From the NCBI RefSeq assembly GCF_001644605.1, contig NZ_CP011388.1, forward strand, positions 4,135,501 through 4,199,500: DNA of 64,000 bases, in the 5' to 3' direction. Positions within the stretch are counted from its first letter, which is position 1. Each line of letters starts with the position of its first letter. A program made the position numbers and the translations under genes. Shown here in pieces: positions 50,915 through 60,301 of the stretch. The notes below the pieces were generated by a model. It had not been told where the DNA came from. It ran no database searches and saw only the letters and a list, made by a program, of their open reading frames with translations. The DNA is from Paenibacillus swuensis. Lineage in GTDB: Bacteria > Bacillota > Bacilli > Paenibacillales > DY6.

Positions 50915-51514
50915 TCACCCTTTCGTGTAGTGAATCGGTGGTTGCCGTTTCCGATACCAGCGATCCACCATGATGGCGGCAGCGGTCGAGATGAAGGTGG
51001 CAATTAACGTTGTGCCTACAATATCAGTGGGTGTCAGAGAGTTGAAGTTCATGCGGATAGCAATCAGTGTTGTAGGTACCAGCGTAAGACTGGAGGTGTT
51101 CAGCGCTAACAGGGTACACATTTCCGGAGAAGCATGTTCCTTGTTCGGATTCAACTTCTGCAATTCCTGCATCGCCTTGATTCCCATAGGTGTCGCGGCA
51201 TTGCCAAGACCCAGAATATTAGCGCTCATGTTCGACATAATGTAGCCAATGGCAGGATGATTGCGCGGGATACCCGGAAAGAGAAATCTCACCAAGGGCT
51301 GAAGCAGCTTCGCCATTTTGGAAAGCAAACCCGCATCTTCCGCGATCCGCATCATCCCAAGCCAAAACACCAAAATGGATATTAAACCGAAGCAGACTGT
51401 CACCCCTGTCTTAGCTCCTTCAAACGCCGCCTCGGTCACAACTTCGATACGGCCGTTGATCGCTGCCACAATGAATCCAACCAAGATGAAGAATAGCCAT
51501 ATAAAATTCACCAT
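50915..51514 (-). CDS. spmA: Spore maturation protein A
   Basis: 199 residues with several membrane segments. LFFILVGFIVAAINGRIEVV at the start, GLISILVFWLGMMRIAEDAG near residue 43 and NMSANILGLGNAATPMGIKA near residue 93 are family signatures. Acts with SpmB. GGAGG lies upstream of the ATG; 24 bases separate it from dacB. Confidence 0.95.
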   Translation of the reverse strand: MVNFIWLFFILVGFIVAAINGRIEVVTEAAFEGAKTGVTVCFGLISILVFWLGMMRIAEDAGLLSKMAKLLQPLVRFLFPGIPRNHPAIGYIMSNMSANILGLGNAATPMGIKAMQELQKLNPNKEHASPEMCTLLALNTSSLTLVPTTLIAIRMNFNSLTPTDIVGTTLIATFISTAAAIMVDRWYRKRQPPIHYTKG

Positions 51515-51538
51515 GATGATAAAACCCTCCCATCACCT

Positions 51539-52747
51539 TCAATCTTGGGTGTTCCCCGTAAAAACGACACGCAGCACATCCATAACATGTTTGGTAAAGG
51601 GAACCGCACCAGGAGAAGCCTCGTGGGCAAATGCTCCTACATCCGAAAGCGGACTGTTCTTTTCAACAACTGGAATGGTGCCAATCGATTGTCCCTTAAG
51701 CTGGATTGTGATTTTGCCCCGATATCCAAGGATATAGTCCGGGGTTTCCGGAGGGACGAATTCAACAGATTTTGTCAAGCCTGAAACCTCCTCATCCCCG
51801 AGAGGATAAAGAAAGTCCCGTCCGGTTACAAATGCGGTATTCTCAACAGGATCGCCAGCTTTAGCAATTTCTCTCAGCGGATACTTTGCGAAGCCGTAAT
51901 CAAACAATTGTCTGTGATCAGACCAGTCGCTTGGCGCATTCAGCGTAACGACCGCCAGTTGCTGGGTACCTCTTGTCGCTGAGGATATAAGCGTTCTGCC
52001 AGACAATTTGGTATAGCCCGTTTTTCCTCCGTCTGCCCCTTCATACAGGAAAAGCATCTTATTCTTGTTGCGCCAGACATAGTCCCAGCTTTCATTGGGA
52101 TTGGGCGCCTTGCGCAGCTTCGTACCCGAAATTTGGCGGAATACAGGATTGTGCAAAGCATAAGCCGTCAGCTTGGCCATATCATTCGCTGATGAGAAAT
52201 GGGTGTCCGTATCTAAACCGTGCGGATTGTCAAAATGGGTATTACTCATACCAATTTCTTCTGCCTTAGCATTCATCATGTAGACGAAGCCTTCCAGCGA
52301 CTGACCAACATGTTCGGCTATGGCTACTGCCGCATCGTTACCCGATCGCAGCATTAAGCCATATAAAAGATTCTCCAGGCTCATTTCTTCGCCAAGCTTT
52401 AAATATAATGAAGAGCCTTCCTTGGCATAGGCGTTACGACTTACTTTAACTAAATCTGAAAGCTTTCCGTGCTCAATCGCTACGATGGCTGTCATGACCT
52501 TAGTTAAAGAAGCGATGCGCATACGCTCGTCCCCTTTGCGACCGGACAGAATCCGGCCGGAAGTAACGTCAATCAGAGCGTATCCCTGAGCACTGACCCC
52601 TACACTTCTCTGATTTGCGATAGTCATCGTATCAGCCTTATACCCGGCAGGCGCCTCGGGTTCCACAGCCGATACAGACCCGGGTATCACTGAAGCGGAT
52701 AACACTGTTAACAGCATCACCCTGCGTAACGGATGCAACTTCTTCAT
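51539..52747 (-). CDS. dacB: D-alanyl-D-alanine carboxypeptidase DacB (sporulation PBP5*)
   Basis: 402 residues. A signal peptide (VMLLTVLSASVIPGSVSA), then the serine peptidase domain: active-site SLTKVMTAIVAIE (SxxK) near residue 80, SGND near residue 133 and KTGYT near residue 240. The C-terminal part carries the beta-rich domain of PBP5-like enzymes. It trims cortex peptide side chains during sporulation, and its linkage to spmA-spmB identifies it as dacB rather than dacA or dacF. A sigma-E-like promoter lies upstream. Confidence 0.94.
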   Translation of the reverse strand: MKKLHPLRRVMLLTVLSASVIPGSVSAVEPEAPAGYKADTMTIANQRSVGVSAQGYALIDVTSGRILSGRKGDERMRIASLTKVMTAIVAIEHGKLSDLVKVSRNAYAKEGSSLYLKLGEEMSLENLLYGLMLRSGNDAAVAIAEHVGQSLEGFVYMMNAKAEEIGMSNTHFDNPHGLDTDTHFSSANDMAKLTAYALHNPVFRQISGTKLRKAPNPNESWDYVWRNKNKMLFLYEGADGGKTGYTKLSGRTLISSATRGTQQLAVVTLNAPSDWSDHRQLFDYGFAKYPLREIAKAGDPVENTAFVTGRDFLYPLGDEEVSGLTKSVEFVPPETPDYILGYRGKITIQLKGQSIGTIPVVEKNSPLSDVGAFAHEASPGAVPFTKHVMDVLRVVFTGNTQD

Positions 52748-52804
52748 GAGATCCTCCCTATTAGCCGAGCTCTGAGCTTACCGGCGCATCAACATACTTG
52801 TACA

Positions 52805-52833
52805 TATATATGCCGGACAAGTCAGGATATAAC
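52805..52833 (-). promoter_or_regulatory. Sigma-E-like promoter of dacB-spmA-spmB
   Basis: GTTATATC (52826-52833), 13 bases, CATATATA (52805-52812) on the minus strand. The B. subtilis operon is sigma-E dependent. Confidence 0.55.
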
Positions 52834-52847
52834 CCCCTGCCCAACGA

Positions 52848-52880
52848 CAAAAATGCTCCCAAGGGTTACCTTGGGAGCAT
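52848..52880 (-). terminator. Terminator of ytfJ
   Basis: Stem ATGCTCCCAAGG/CCTTGGGAGCAT with a short loop, then TTTTG. Confidence 0.85.
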
Positions 52881-52909
52881 AGTTGCAATACCATTTCAAA
52901 AAAAGAACT

Positions 52910-53362
52910 TTAAACAATAATGTTTGTTGTGTTTCCTTCGTCAGTCGTATCCGAGTTGTTACCGGTATTTCCCTTCATCATCCCTTGAATCTTCTCCACT
53001 ACACTTGGAGCCGAATCAATAAGCCGTTCCAGGATGTGCGTCTGGTTATCCAACGATACGACTTTAATGCCGGTTGGCCCTACAACCAGGAAAGCAATCG
53101 GGGTAATGGATATCCCGCCGCCGCTGCCGCCGCCGAACGGCATAGCTACCTTGGCATGATCATGCAGACCATGACCGTGACCTTCTTCCGCAGCAAATTC
53201 ACTACCGCCGGCAGCGAAACCAAAGCCCACTTTACTAATAGGCAAAATCACAGTTCCGTCCACCGTTTCAACCGGATCCCCGACAATTGTATTTACGTCC
53301 ACCATATCTTTAATATTTTCCATTGCGGTTTGCATCAAGCCTTGTATCGGATGTTCTGTCAT
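52910..53362 (-). CDS. ytfJ: Sporulation protein YtfJ (GerW family)
   Basis: 150 residues from an ATG at 53362 with GGAGG 10 bases upstream. HPIQGLMQTAMENIKDMVDV opens the protein. VGDPVETVDGTVILPISKVG follows, and the glycine-rich GGGSGGGISITPIAFLVVG lies in the middle: all typical of the GerW/YtfJ family. It is a forespore protein linked to germination. The last 30 residues are a polar, asparagine/threonine-rich tail. A perfect sigma-G-like promoter is upstream. In B. subtilis ytfI and ytfJ are adjacent; here a plus-strand gene separates them. Confidence 0.93.
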   Translation of the reverse strand: MTEHPIQGLMQTAMENIKDMVDVNTIVGDPVETVDGTVILPISKVGFGFAAGGSEFAAEEGHGHGLHDHAKVAMPFGGGSGGGISITPIAFLVVGPTGIKVVSLDNQTHILERLIDSAPSVVEKIQGMMKGNTGNNSDTTDEGNTTNIIV

Positions 53363-53411
53363 GTCATGTAATCCTCCTTGGAATGGGTTTGTGAAGCATG
53401 GCAAGTACTTA

Positions 53412-53441
53412 TAGTATGAGCCAACAAGGTATGACCTATGC
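53412..53441 (-). promoter_or_regulatory. Sigma-G-like promoter of ytfJ
   Basis: GCATA (53437-53441), 18 bases, CATACTA (53412-53418): full match to GHATR-N18-CATNHTA, 50 bases before the start codon. Confidence 0.7.
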
Positions 53442-53549
53442 CATCCGGCACGAAATATAACAACAGAAATTGCACTTGTCCATGCCAAGTTGTACTACCT
53501 CTGCATATACTGTTCCATTCCAATTTACAATTCAATGAGGTGTGAAGAC

Positions 53550-54005
53550 ATGCAGGCTACTTTATATGATTATGTTGCAAGTGTACCCAGCACATTTACA
53601 GGTTTCGGCGTATTGCCCGGGGGAATTCCCATTCCCGCCAACATCCCCACGGGTCCGTTAGTCTTGGCTGATCTTGGCATCAGCGTGGGACCCGGCAGCT
53701 CTAATCGCGTGGAATTGAACTTCAATGCGCAGTTTAATCAACTGTCAGCGGTTGTGAAAACAGCATTCTTCTTTCAGTTCCTAAGGGATGGTTTGGTCAT
53801 ATGGAGCGGGTTTCATCAATTGATGGCTGCGGACTCGCCTTTGGCTTCCGGCCTTCAGCTTGTATCCTTTTCAACAGTTGACTTTAATTTGGTCCCGGGT
53901 TTTCACACGTATACTGTGCAGGTTTATTCATCCATCAATCCCAATACCTCTGCCGTTGCCGGTCCGGTTGTCTTTAGCGGTGCCTCATACACGTTGAGCA
54001 ACTAA
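53550..54005 (+). CDS. Probable exosporium protein (ExsC-like beta protein)
   Basis: 151 residues from an ATG at 53550 with GAGGTG upstream. No signal peptide and no cysteine. It opens MQATLYDYVASVPSTFTGFG and has NRVELNFNAQFNQL, FFFQFLRDGLVIWSG and PGFHTYTVQVYSS, alternating strand-like segments, ending in GPVVFSGASYTLS. This pattern resembles proteins annotated exosporium protein C in Brevibacillus and Paenibacillus. It lies between the sporulation genes ytfJ and ytfI on the opposite strand, and its stop overlaps that of the ytfI gene. A CATATACTG box upstream is close to a sigma-K -10. Confidence 0.6.
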   Translation: MQATLYDYVASVPSTFTGFGVLPGGIPIPANIPTGPLVLADLGISVGPGSSNRVELNFNAQFNQLSAVVKTAFFFQFLRDGLVIWSGFHQLMAADSPLASGLQLVSFSTVDFNLVPGFHTYTVQVYSSINPNTSAVAGPVVFSGASYTLSN

Positions 54006-54679
54006 GCTTCTGAAACGCGGTCTTCCCAACCGGGTTGACCCTGTTTAGCTTTTCGTTCTTTCGTAATTCGAGTCAACAGAATGACACCGTAATACATCAT
54101 CACTCCTATTCGCACCTGGGCTCTGCATTCCAACTCCGATGTGAAATGAGGTTTGTTATACACCGGCCAAACGGATAGTTCAGGACGTTTGATCAACCTT
54201 ACATATTTTAAGGCAAAACCGCTTAACGTCCCTTTTAAGGCCCACACCAGCCCTGTTGTCATCGCGGTCTCTACTGCATCGCCCAATCCTACTGTAGTTC
54301 TCCAACGAAACTCCGTTACACGAACTCTCGCTAATATTTTGCGGCCCAACCCAAATAAATCCGTTATATGCTGTAACATAATCTTGAATTTATCATAGTA
54401 TTTCTTCACCAAATCTTTATCGACTTTACCGCCGCTTTCTTTTCCTTTCTTCAAAGGATTTTGTTGTTCCTGTTTAACTTGAATGCCTTTCTTAAAACCT
54501 TTAAAATCCATATTCTTCACTTCATAACGATATGTAATCAGCCCGAACAACGCTCTGGCATCCGCGACAATCCGGTCATCATTCAGGATTCGGGAGACCC
54601 TCAGGTGAATATGAACGGAGCTCATAAGAACAATCACAAACAATAATGCAACAATAGAGAGAATAATTAGCAGCGTCAT
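54002..54679 (-). CDS. DUF2953 membrane protein (YtfI type)
   Basis: 225 residues. One N-terminal membrane segment (LLIILSIVALLFVIVLMSSV), then a soluble region with a lysine-rich section at residues 60-95. The DUF2953 core follows: FRWRTTVGLGDAVETAMTTG near residue 125, and HFTSELECRAQVRIGVMMYY near 180. It is paired with ytfJ in B. subtilis. Function unknown, linked to sporulation by context. Confidence 0.88.
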   Translation of the reverse strand: MTLLIILSIVALLFVIVLMSSVHIHLRVSRILNDDRIVADARALFGLITYRYEVKNMDFKGFKKGIQVKQEQQNPLKKGKESGGKVDKDLVKKYYDKFKIMLQHITDLFGLGRKILARVRVTEFRWRTTVGLGDAVETAMTTGLVWALKGTLSGFALKYVRLIKRPELSVWPVYNKPHFTSELECRAQVRIGVMMYYGVILLTRITKERKAKQGQPGWEDRVSEA

Positions 54680-54748
54680 CAGCTTTCCCCTTCCTGACTT
54701 TCTTCTGGCTCACATACTGTCAGTATTTCCCGAACTGGTTTATTTAAC

Positions 54749-54808
54749 AAAAAAACACCAAAAGCCCGAATCTGGAAACTCTCAATACGAAAGTTGCACA
54801 GATTCGGG
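54749..54808 (-). terminator. Terminator of the scpA-scpB unit
   Basis: 10-bp stem CCCGAATCTG/CAGATTCGGG around a 24-base loop, then CTTTTGGTGTTTTTTT. Confidence 0.75.
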
Positions 54809-54823
54809 CGGGTTATGCTTTAT

Positions 54824-55435
54824 TTATTTATCCACATCATCAATCGTCAACTGCCGTGTATCCAAGCGGTCAAACAGCATGCGGGTTTCTTCTTCCAGAT
54901 CATGATCATTGTCAAAAGCGGCTGTTTCCGGCAACTCTGAAAGACTGGGCAATCCAAAGTAATCCAGGAAAGACTTGGTCGTTCCGTACAAAATGGGCCG
55001 ACCTACGGCTTCGGCGCGCCCTACCTCGTGGATCAGGTCCTTAGCATTCAGCGTCTGTAGCGCACGATCCGATTTCACTCCGCGAATCTCTTCAATTTCA
55101 ACTCGGGTAATCGGTTGTTTGTAGGCAACAATAGCTAACGTTTCCAAGGAGGCTTGCGATAATGTGCCCCGTTGCGGTTGAAAAGCCAACCGCTCGAAAT
55201 AAGGAGCATGCGCCGGTAAGGTGGTCAGTTGAAACGCTCCCGCAATTTCAATGATCTGCATTCCCCTCTGCTCTTTAGCAAAGTCCGTTTTCATATCTTG
55301 CACAATATCTGTTATTACGTTAATGTCTTGCTCCGTTACTTCAGCAATCTGCTTGGCATCGATACCTTCGTCACCGGAGACGAACAACAGCCCCTCAATA
55401 ATCGATTTCAGCTGTTGATAATTCATCGATTCCAT
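54824..55435 (-). CDS. scpB: Segregation and condensation protein B
   Basis: 203 residues from an ATG at 55435 with GGAGG 6 bases upstream. Two winged-helix domains: IEGLLFVSGDEGIDAKQIAE at the start and ETLAIVAYKQPITRVEIEEI near residue 98, then GRPILYGTTKSFLDYFGL. It joins ScpA and Smc in the condensin complex that organises and segregates the chromosome. It overlaps scpA by 41 bases, and the last 30 residues are acidic. Confidence 0.95.
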   Translation of the reverse strand: MESMNYQQLKSIIEGLLFVSGDEGIDAKQIAEVTEQDINVITDIVQDMKTDFAKEQRGMQIIEIAGAFQLTTLPAHAPYFERLAFQPQRGTLSQASLETLAIVAYKQPITRVEIEEIRGVKSDRALQTLNAKDLIHEVGRAEAVGRPILYGTTKSFLDYFGLPSLSELPETAAFDNDHDLEEETRMLFDRLDTRQLTIDDVDK

Positions 55436-56198
55436 CCAGGTCCTCCGTTTCTTCACGATTCGCTTTCGAATGGATCACGATGTCGTCGAATAATTTGTTC
55501 TGATAACAAGAAATTTGCTTCATCTTCATAAGCTCAAGCAGAGCCAGAAAGGTAACAACAATTTCTTCGCGTCCCATCTCTCTTGCGAACAGCTTCGAAA
55601 ACAACAGCTTTCCCCCACGCTCGCGCAGCCAATTAACAACATCCTTCATCCGGTCTTTCACCGATATTTCATCTCTTCGGATTCGGGCAACGGAATGCTG
55701 CGCCGCAGCTTTCTTCAACGCGCGCTGAAAGGCAATCATGAGATCCGTAACATGAAGCCCCTTAACCGGGTTCTCTTTAATGTCGGGAATAAAGGGAGAG
55801 AGATCCTCCGGTTCCCGGGAATAAATCAAGCTGCGCTCCAATTCCTTTTCTCGCAAATGCTCTGCTATACCCTTATATTTACGATATTCTACCAGCTTCT
55901 GAACAAGCTCAGCACGAGGATCGTAGTCATCGTCGAAGTACTCATCCATTTCATAATCCATAACAGGCGGTTTCGGAAGCAGCAATTTACTCTTAATTGA
56001 CAACAACGTTGCGGCCATGACGAGAAATTCGCTTGTTACATCCAGTTCCAGCTCCTGCATGGAATGCAGATAGCTTAAATATTGTTCCGTGATTTCGGCG
56101 ATAGGTATGTTGTATATATCAATTTCGGATTTATCGATCAGATGCAACAGCAAATCCAGCGGACCTTCAAACGATTGCAATTTATAGAGCATTGACAT
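55395..56198 (-). CDS. scpA: Segregation and condensation protein A (kleisin)
   Basis: 267 residues. N-terminal Smc-neck binding region LQSFEGPLDLLLHLIDKSEI followed by ITEQYLSYLHSMQELELDVT and the long helical section EFLVMAATLLSIKSKLLLP. The acidic linker MDEYFDDDYDPRAEL and the C-terminal winged helix (VVTFLALLELMKMKQISCYQ) are typical. GGAGG precedes the ATG by 7 bases. Kleisin bridging the two Smc heads. Confidence 0.96.
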   Translation of the reverse strand: MSMLYKLQSFEGPLDLLLHLIDKSEIDIYNIPIAEITEQYLSYLHSMQELELDVTSEFLVMAATLLSIKSKLLLPKPPVMDYEMDEYFDDDYDPRAELVQKLVEYRKYKGIAEHLREKELERSLIYSREPEDLSPFIPDIKENPVKGLHVTDLMIAFQRALKKAAAQHSVARIRRDEISVKDRMKDVVNWLRERGGKLLFSKLFAREMGREEIVVTFLALLELMKMKQISCYQNKLFDDIVIHSKANREETEDLDGIDELSTAEIDY

Positions 56199-56236
56199 CC
56201 TGTTTCCTCCTTTCGCCCGTGCTGGATAAGTTGGAA

Positions 56237-56704
56237 TTATTGAAAGGACTTTGTCAAATTGGCCATTTCAATAGCTGTCGCGGCGGCTTCCCAACCTTTG
56301 TTACCGGCTTTGGTGCCTGCTCGCTCGATAGCTTGCTCGATGGAATCTGTAGTCAACACACCGAAAATGGTAGGTACGCCGGTTTTCAACGAGATTGCAG
56401 ATACGCCTTTAGCCACTTCATTACATACGTAGTCAAAATGAGGTGTGGACCCCCGAATTACGGCGCCCAACGTAATAACGGCATCATACTTACCGCTCTC
56501 AGCCATTTTCTGAGCAATGAAGGGGATTTCAAATGCGCCCGGTACCCACGCGATTTCAACTTCCTCATCTTTGGCTCCGTGACGTTTAAAGGCATCTATA
56601 GCTCCGGAAAGCAATTTGCCTGTAATGAACTCGTTAAACCGTCCTACGACGATCCCGTAACGTAAACCTTCTGAAATTAAATGTCCCTCATAAACTTTAT
56701 TCAT
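56237..56704 (-). CDS. ribH: 6,7-dimethyl-8-ribityllumazine synthase
   Basis: 155 residues. Condenses the ribityl-pyrimidine with dihydroxybutanone phosphate to give lumazine; forms 60-subunit capsids in Bacillus. [33 protein letters not shown] and [20 protein letters not shown] (with the active-site histidine) are clear. The ATG at 56704 overlaps the end of ribBA by 8 bases; earlier ATGs in the frame lie inside ribBA. Last gene of the rib operon. Confidence 0.97.
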   Translation of the reverse strand: MNKVYEGHLISEGLRYGIVVGRFNEFITGKLLSGAIDAFKRHGAKDEEVEIAWVPGAFEIPFIAQKMAESGKYDAVITLGAVIRGSTPHFDYVCNEVAKGVSAISLKTGVPTIFGVLTTDSIEQAIERAGTKAGNKGWEAAATAIEMANLTKSFQ

Positions 56705-57929
56705 TGTCCTCATCCTTTGCGTCAAAGTTTAATAAATGGCCAAGCTTCGATTTCTTGGTGTGCAAATAGCCTGTGTTGCTTTCATTCGCAATCATCTGGA
56801 TTGGCACGCGTTCCACCACTTCAAGTCCGTAGCCTTCCAGCCCGCGAATTTTCTTCGGATTATTCGTCAACAATTTAATCTGGCTTACGCCCAAATCCTT
56901 GAGGATTTGCGCTCCGATTCCATAATCCCTTAAATCCGGCGCGAAGCCCAGCTTCTGATTCGCTTCTACCGTGTCCAAGCCTTCTTCCTGAAGCTTATAG
57001 GCTTTCAGTTTATTAATCAAGCCTATTCCTCTTCCCTCTTGACGCATATAAAGCAGGACGCCTGAGCCTTCACTATCGATTTGTCTCAACGCCGCTTCCA
57101 ATTGGGGTCCGCAATCACAACGATGGGAGTGAAATACATCCCCTGTCAGGCATTCGGAATGCACCCTGACCAATGTCGGTTGTGAAGAATCGATCTCGCC
57201 TTTCACAAGGGCAACATGCTCCTTATTGTCCACATCGTTGGTGTATGCTACCGCCTTGAACACGCCAAACTCCGTCGGCATCTTCACTTCCACTTCACGC
57301 TGAACCAAGTTCTCTTGTTGATTTCGGTAACGTATGAGATCTTCAATAGAAATCAGCTTTAAGTTATGCTTAAGCGCAATCTGTTGAAGATCCGGGAGCC
57401 GAGCCATTGTACCATCTTCCTTTATGACTTCGCAGATAACTCCCGCGGGATAGGAACCGCAAAGTTTAGCTAAATCTACGGCAGCTTCCGTATGTCCCGC
57501 CCTGCGCAGAACACCGCCTTTCTTAGCGACCAAAGGAAAGATGTGGCCGGGTCTGCGGAAATCCATAGCCTTCGTCTCCAAATCAATTAACGCTTGAATC
57601 GTTCGGGAACGTTCGTGTGCGGAAATACCCGTTGTCGTGTCCATATGATCTACAGAAACGGTAAAAGCTGTACCGTGATAGTCCGTGTTTCGCGCGACCA
57701 TGGGAGGTAATTCCAACGCTCTGGCCCGCTCCTCTTCAATAGGAACACACACTAAGCCCCTGCCTTCCGTAATCATGAAATTAATGACCTCAGGCGTCGC
57801 TTTATCGGCCAGTGCGATAAAGTCGCCTTCATTCTCGCGGTCTTCATCATCCACAACGATTACGGTCTTTCCCAACTTCAAATCGGCAAGCGCATCCTCA
57901 ATGTGATCTAGCTTAATTTCGATAGACAT
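56697..57929 (-). CDS. ribBA: Bifunctional DHBP synthase / GTP cyclohydrolase II
   Basis: 410 residues. The N-terminal RibB half has [18 protein letters not shown] near residue 25 and the acid/cysteine-rich active site ([13 protein letters not shown]); the C-terminal RibA half has the zinc cysteines in [20 protein letters not shown] near 255 and [20 protein letters not shown]. It makes both riboflavin precursors, from ribulose 5-phosphate and from GTP. GGAGG precedes the ATG. Confidence 0.97.
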   Translation of the reverse strand: MSIEIKLDHIEDALADLKLGKTVIVVDDEDRENEGDFIALADKATPEVINFMITEGRGLVCVPIEEERARALELPPMVARNTDYHGTAFTVSVDHMDTTTGISAHERSRTIQALIDLETKAMDFRRPGHIFPLVAKKGGVLRRAGHTEAAVDLAKLCGSYPAGVICEVIKEDGTMARLPDLQQIALKHNLKLISIEDLIRYRNQQENLVQREVEVKMPTEFGVFKAVAYTNDVDNKEHVALVKGEIDSSQPTLVRVHSECLTGDVFHSHRCDCGPQLEAALRQIDSEGSGVLLYMRQEGRGIGLINKLKAYKLQEEGLDTVEANQKLGFAPDLRDYGIGAQILKDLGVSQIKLLTNNPKKIRGLEGYGLEVVERVPIQMIANESNTGYLHTKKSKLGHLLNFDAKDEDNE

Positions 57930-57956
57930 GTTCTGTTCCCTCCTCTTTCCTTGAAA

Positions 57957-58634
57957 TCATAGGAACCCGTTATCAGCCAGAAAAGCTGTAGTCAGGTTGC
58001 TTTGAGCTTTAGCTTTACGGTCAACCGGCATGTTTTTGGCACGGCCAAAGTGTAATAAATGCTCAACATATTTGCCTAACAAATCACATTCGATATTGAC
58101 CGTTTCCCCCGGCCGTTTATCCTGAAGCACGGTTTCCGCTAACGTATGAGGAATAATCGAAACCGCGAAAGTATCTTGATTGGCCGTTGTAACTGTGAGG
58201 GAAATACCGTCCACCGTGATGCTTCCCCTTGGAATAATGTATTTGAAAACGTCCGAATCCTCTGGGCGAATTGTAAACACAACGGCATTCGCGTTATGGA
58301 TTCTTTCGGTTATGGTGCCGTACGTATCCACATGACCTTGCACAATATGACCGCCGAAGCGCCCGTCCGCTTTCATCGCCCTCTCCAGATTCACCTTGCT
58401 GCCTGAAGCCAGTAAGCTTAGGTTCGTATGCTTGAAGGTTTCCGGCATGACGTCCACGCTAAATTCGTTGGAACGGAAGGAGGTGACGGTCAGACAAACC
58501 CCGTTAACCGCGATACTGTCGCCCAGCGCAACTTTTTCCAATACTTTGTTTGCGCCAATTGAGATTACCATCGCCTCTCCTTTGCGGGAGATGCCTTTCA
58601 AATGCCCCATCTCTTCAACCAAGCCTGTAAACAA
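57957..58634 (-). CDS. ribE: Riboflavin synthase alpha chain
   Basis: 225 residues: two lumazine-binding barrels, MFTGLVEEMG at the start of the first and GGHIVQGHVDTYGTITERI opening the second near residue 94. DSIAVNGVCLTVTSF and GSITVDGISLTVTTA are the paired loops of the two halves, showing the internal duplication. Dismutates two lumazines to riboflavin. Start is TTG with GGAGG upstream; it follows the ribD stop with no gap. Confidence 0.96.
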   Translation of the reverse strand: MFTGLVEEMGHLKGISRKGEAMVISIGANKVLEKVALGDSIAVNGVCLTVTSFRSNEFSVDVMPETFKHTNLSLLASGSKVNLERAMKADGRFGGHIVQGHVDTYGTITERIHNANAVVFTIRPEDSDVFKYIIPRGSITVDGISLTVTTANQDTFAVSIIPHTLAETVLQDKRPGETVNIECDLLGKYVEHLLHFGRAKNMPVDRKAKAQSNLTTAFLADNGFL

Positions 58635-59777
58635 TCACTCCACCTCCTTCGATGTTACGGATGCCCGTTCAGCGTACCGGGGATATCCGGATAAACACAG
58701 ATCCTCCCCGTACGGTTTCATGGCGACGCGGTCCAGAACGACCGCCTCGTCCATGGAATCATAGCCCTCGAAGGAGAAACTGCCGGGCGCGGAAGCGCCG
58801 CCGACGATCTTCGGGGCTATGAACATGACGATCTTGTCGACCAGCCGGGCTGACAACATCGCGCCGTTCAACTGTCCTCCGCCTTCCAGGAGGACAGACC
58901 CGATCTCGCGCTCGCTTAAGGCTCGCATCGCGAGCGCGAGATCCACCCGCGGGGCGTCGCCGCAGCGAAGCACGGTGACGCCCCGCGCGGCAAGGGCAGC
59001 GGCCTTCGCAGGGGCTGCCCGTTCCGTGGTGAGCACGATCGTCGGCGCCAGGCCGTCGGTCACCACCCTCGCATCCAACGGGATGCGAAGGGTGGAGTCG
59101 ACGACGACGCGGATCGGGTGCAGCCCCGGAACGGGCAGGCGGGTCGTCAGCTGCGGATCGTCAAGGGCCACCGTGGTCGCTCCGACCATGATGGCCTGAT
59201 GACGATGACGCAGCGTGTGAACCGCCTCCCGGCTGGCTTCGCCGCTGATCCATTTGCTCTGCCCGGTGCGCGTGGCGATCTTGCCGTCCAGCGTGGACGC
59301 GGTCTTCAGCGTGACGAACGGCATGCGCGTCACGATGTACTTGTTGAACGCTTCGTTCAACTCGCGCGCCTCCGCTTCCATAACGCCTACATCCACTTGC
59401 ACGCCATGCGCTCTAAGCAGCTCCACACCGCGTCCGGCAACGAGCGGATTCGGATCCGTTGTGGCGATGACGACCCGCTTGACACGATCCGCGATCAGGC
59501 GCTCCGCACACGGCGGGGTGCGGCCGTGGTGGCTGCACGGCTCCAGTGTTACATACGCTGTGGCCCCCTCGGCCAGCGCGCCGGCCATATCCAAAGCATG
59601 CACTTCCGCGTGCGCGGTACCCATCTGAAGATGGGCGCCCATCCCGACTACTCGGCCATCCTTAACAAGGACGCAGCCGACTACGGGATTGACTCCCGTT
59701 TGGCCTTGAGCGGACGCCGCCATCTGCACAGCCAGCTTCATATAGAATTCATCATTTAAAGTATCCATATGCGCCAT
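58635..59777 (-). CDS. ribD: Riboflavin deaminase/reductase RibD
   Basis: 380 residues. Deaminase domain: zinc site HAEVHALDMAG and EPCSHHGRTPPCAERLIA near residue 75. Reductase domain: ASTLDGKIATRTGQSKWIS near 150, GSVLLEGGGQLNGAML near 285. It catalyses the second and third steps after GTP opening. ATG at 59777 with GAGGAG upstream; a longer frame back to 59849 lies in the riboswitch leader. The gene is strikingly richer in G and C than the other rib genes. First gene of ribD-ribE-ribBA-ribH. Confidence 0.95.
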   Translation of the reverse strand: MAHMDTLNDEFYMKLAVQMAASAQGQTGVNPVVGCVLVKDGRVVGMGAHLQMGTAHAEVHALDMAGALAEGATAYVTLEPCSHHGRTPPCAERLIADRVKRVVIATTDPNPLVAGRGVELLRAHGVQVDVGVMEAEARELNEAFNKYIVTRMPFVTLKTASTLDGKIATRTGQSKWISGEASREAVHTLRHRHQAIMVGATTVALDDPQLTTRLPVPGLHPIRVVVDSTLRIPLDARVVTDGLAPTIVLTTERAAPAKAAALAARGVTVLRCGDAPRVDLALAMRALSEREIGSVLLEGGGQLNGAMLSARLVDKIVMFIAPKIVGGASAPGSFSFEGYDSMDEAVVLDRVAMKPYGEDLCLSGYPRYAERASVTSKEVE

Positions 59778-59825
59778 GTTGTTACCGCTCCTCTCTGTGA
59801 ATAAGACATGCCATTTCTTCCTGAC

Positions 59826-59865
59826 AAAACAAAAACCCCTTGGAGACATTCATCCCGAAGAGGTT
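59826..59865 (-). terminator. Riboswitch-linked terminator before ribD
   Basis: AACCTCTT/AAGGGGTT stem (one G-U pair) with an A/U-rich loop, then TTTTGTTTTG, 50 bases before ribD. Probably formed when FMN is bound. Confidence 0.75.
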
Positions 59866-60105
59866 TATTCATGACAAGAGAAAACAACGCAAAGACGAAA
59901 TGGAAAGACCTCCGCAACATCACTTTCAGGACACGGTTCACAAATTAAAAAATTATGACTTGGTGTCGTAGAATCACGGTTGCAACGGTTCTTACACTTA
60001 TGACGGTACCTGATGAATCCGAATTCATGCTCACAAAAAACAGGTGTCCCCGTTCAGATGTGAAAAAAAGCACAATCCATCATTAGATGTTCGTTTGTCT
60101 GCGTT

Positions 60106-60272
60106 TTCCTTCTCCCATCCAGACTGTACTGTCGGTCTCGGATTCACACCGAGTCCACCGCTACACCGAACAGAAACACTCGGCATATCGGGTCACGGAC
60201 TTAGCTTGCCTCGGCAGTTCAGCCGCTTCAAGCATCACCGCCGGTTGGGAATTTCACCCGACCCCGAAGGAA
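60106..60272 (-). promoter_or_regulatory. FMN riboswitch (RFN element)
   Basis: On the minus strand the element starts with CTTCGGGGTCGGGTGAAATT, followed by CCCAACCGGCGGTGATGC, then GGTGTAGCGGTGGACTCGGT with GAATCCGAGACCGACAG, and ends AGTCTGGATGGGAGAAGG. These are the conserved strands of the six-stem FMN aptamer. It controls ribD-ribE-ribBA-ribH. Another 240 bases of leader, including a terminator, separate it from ribD. Confidence 0.96.
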
Positions 60273-60301
60273 ATGCGAATATGAAATTGTAGAATGGACT
60301 T

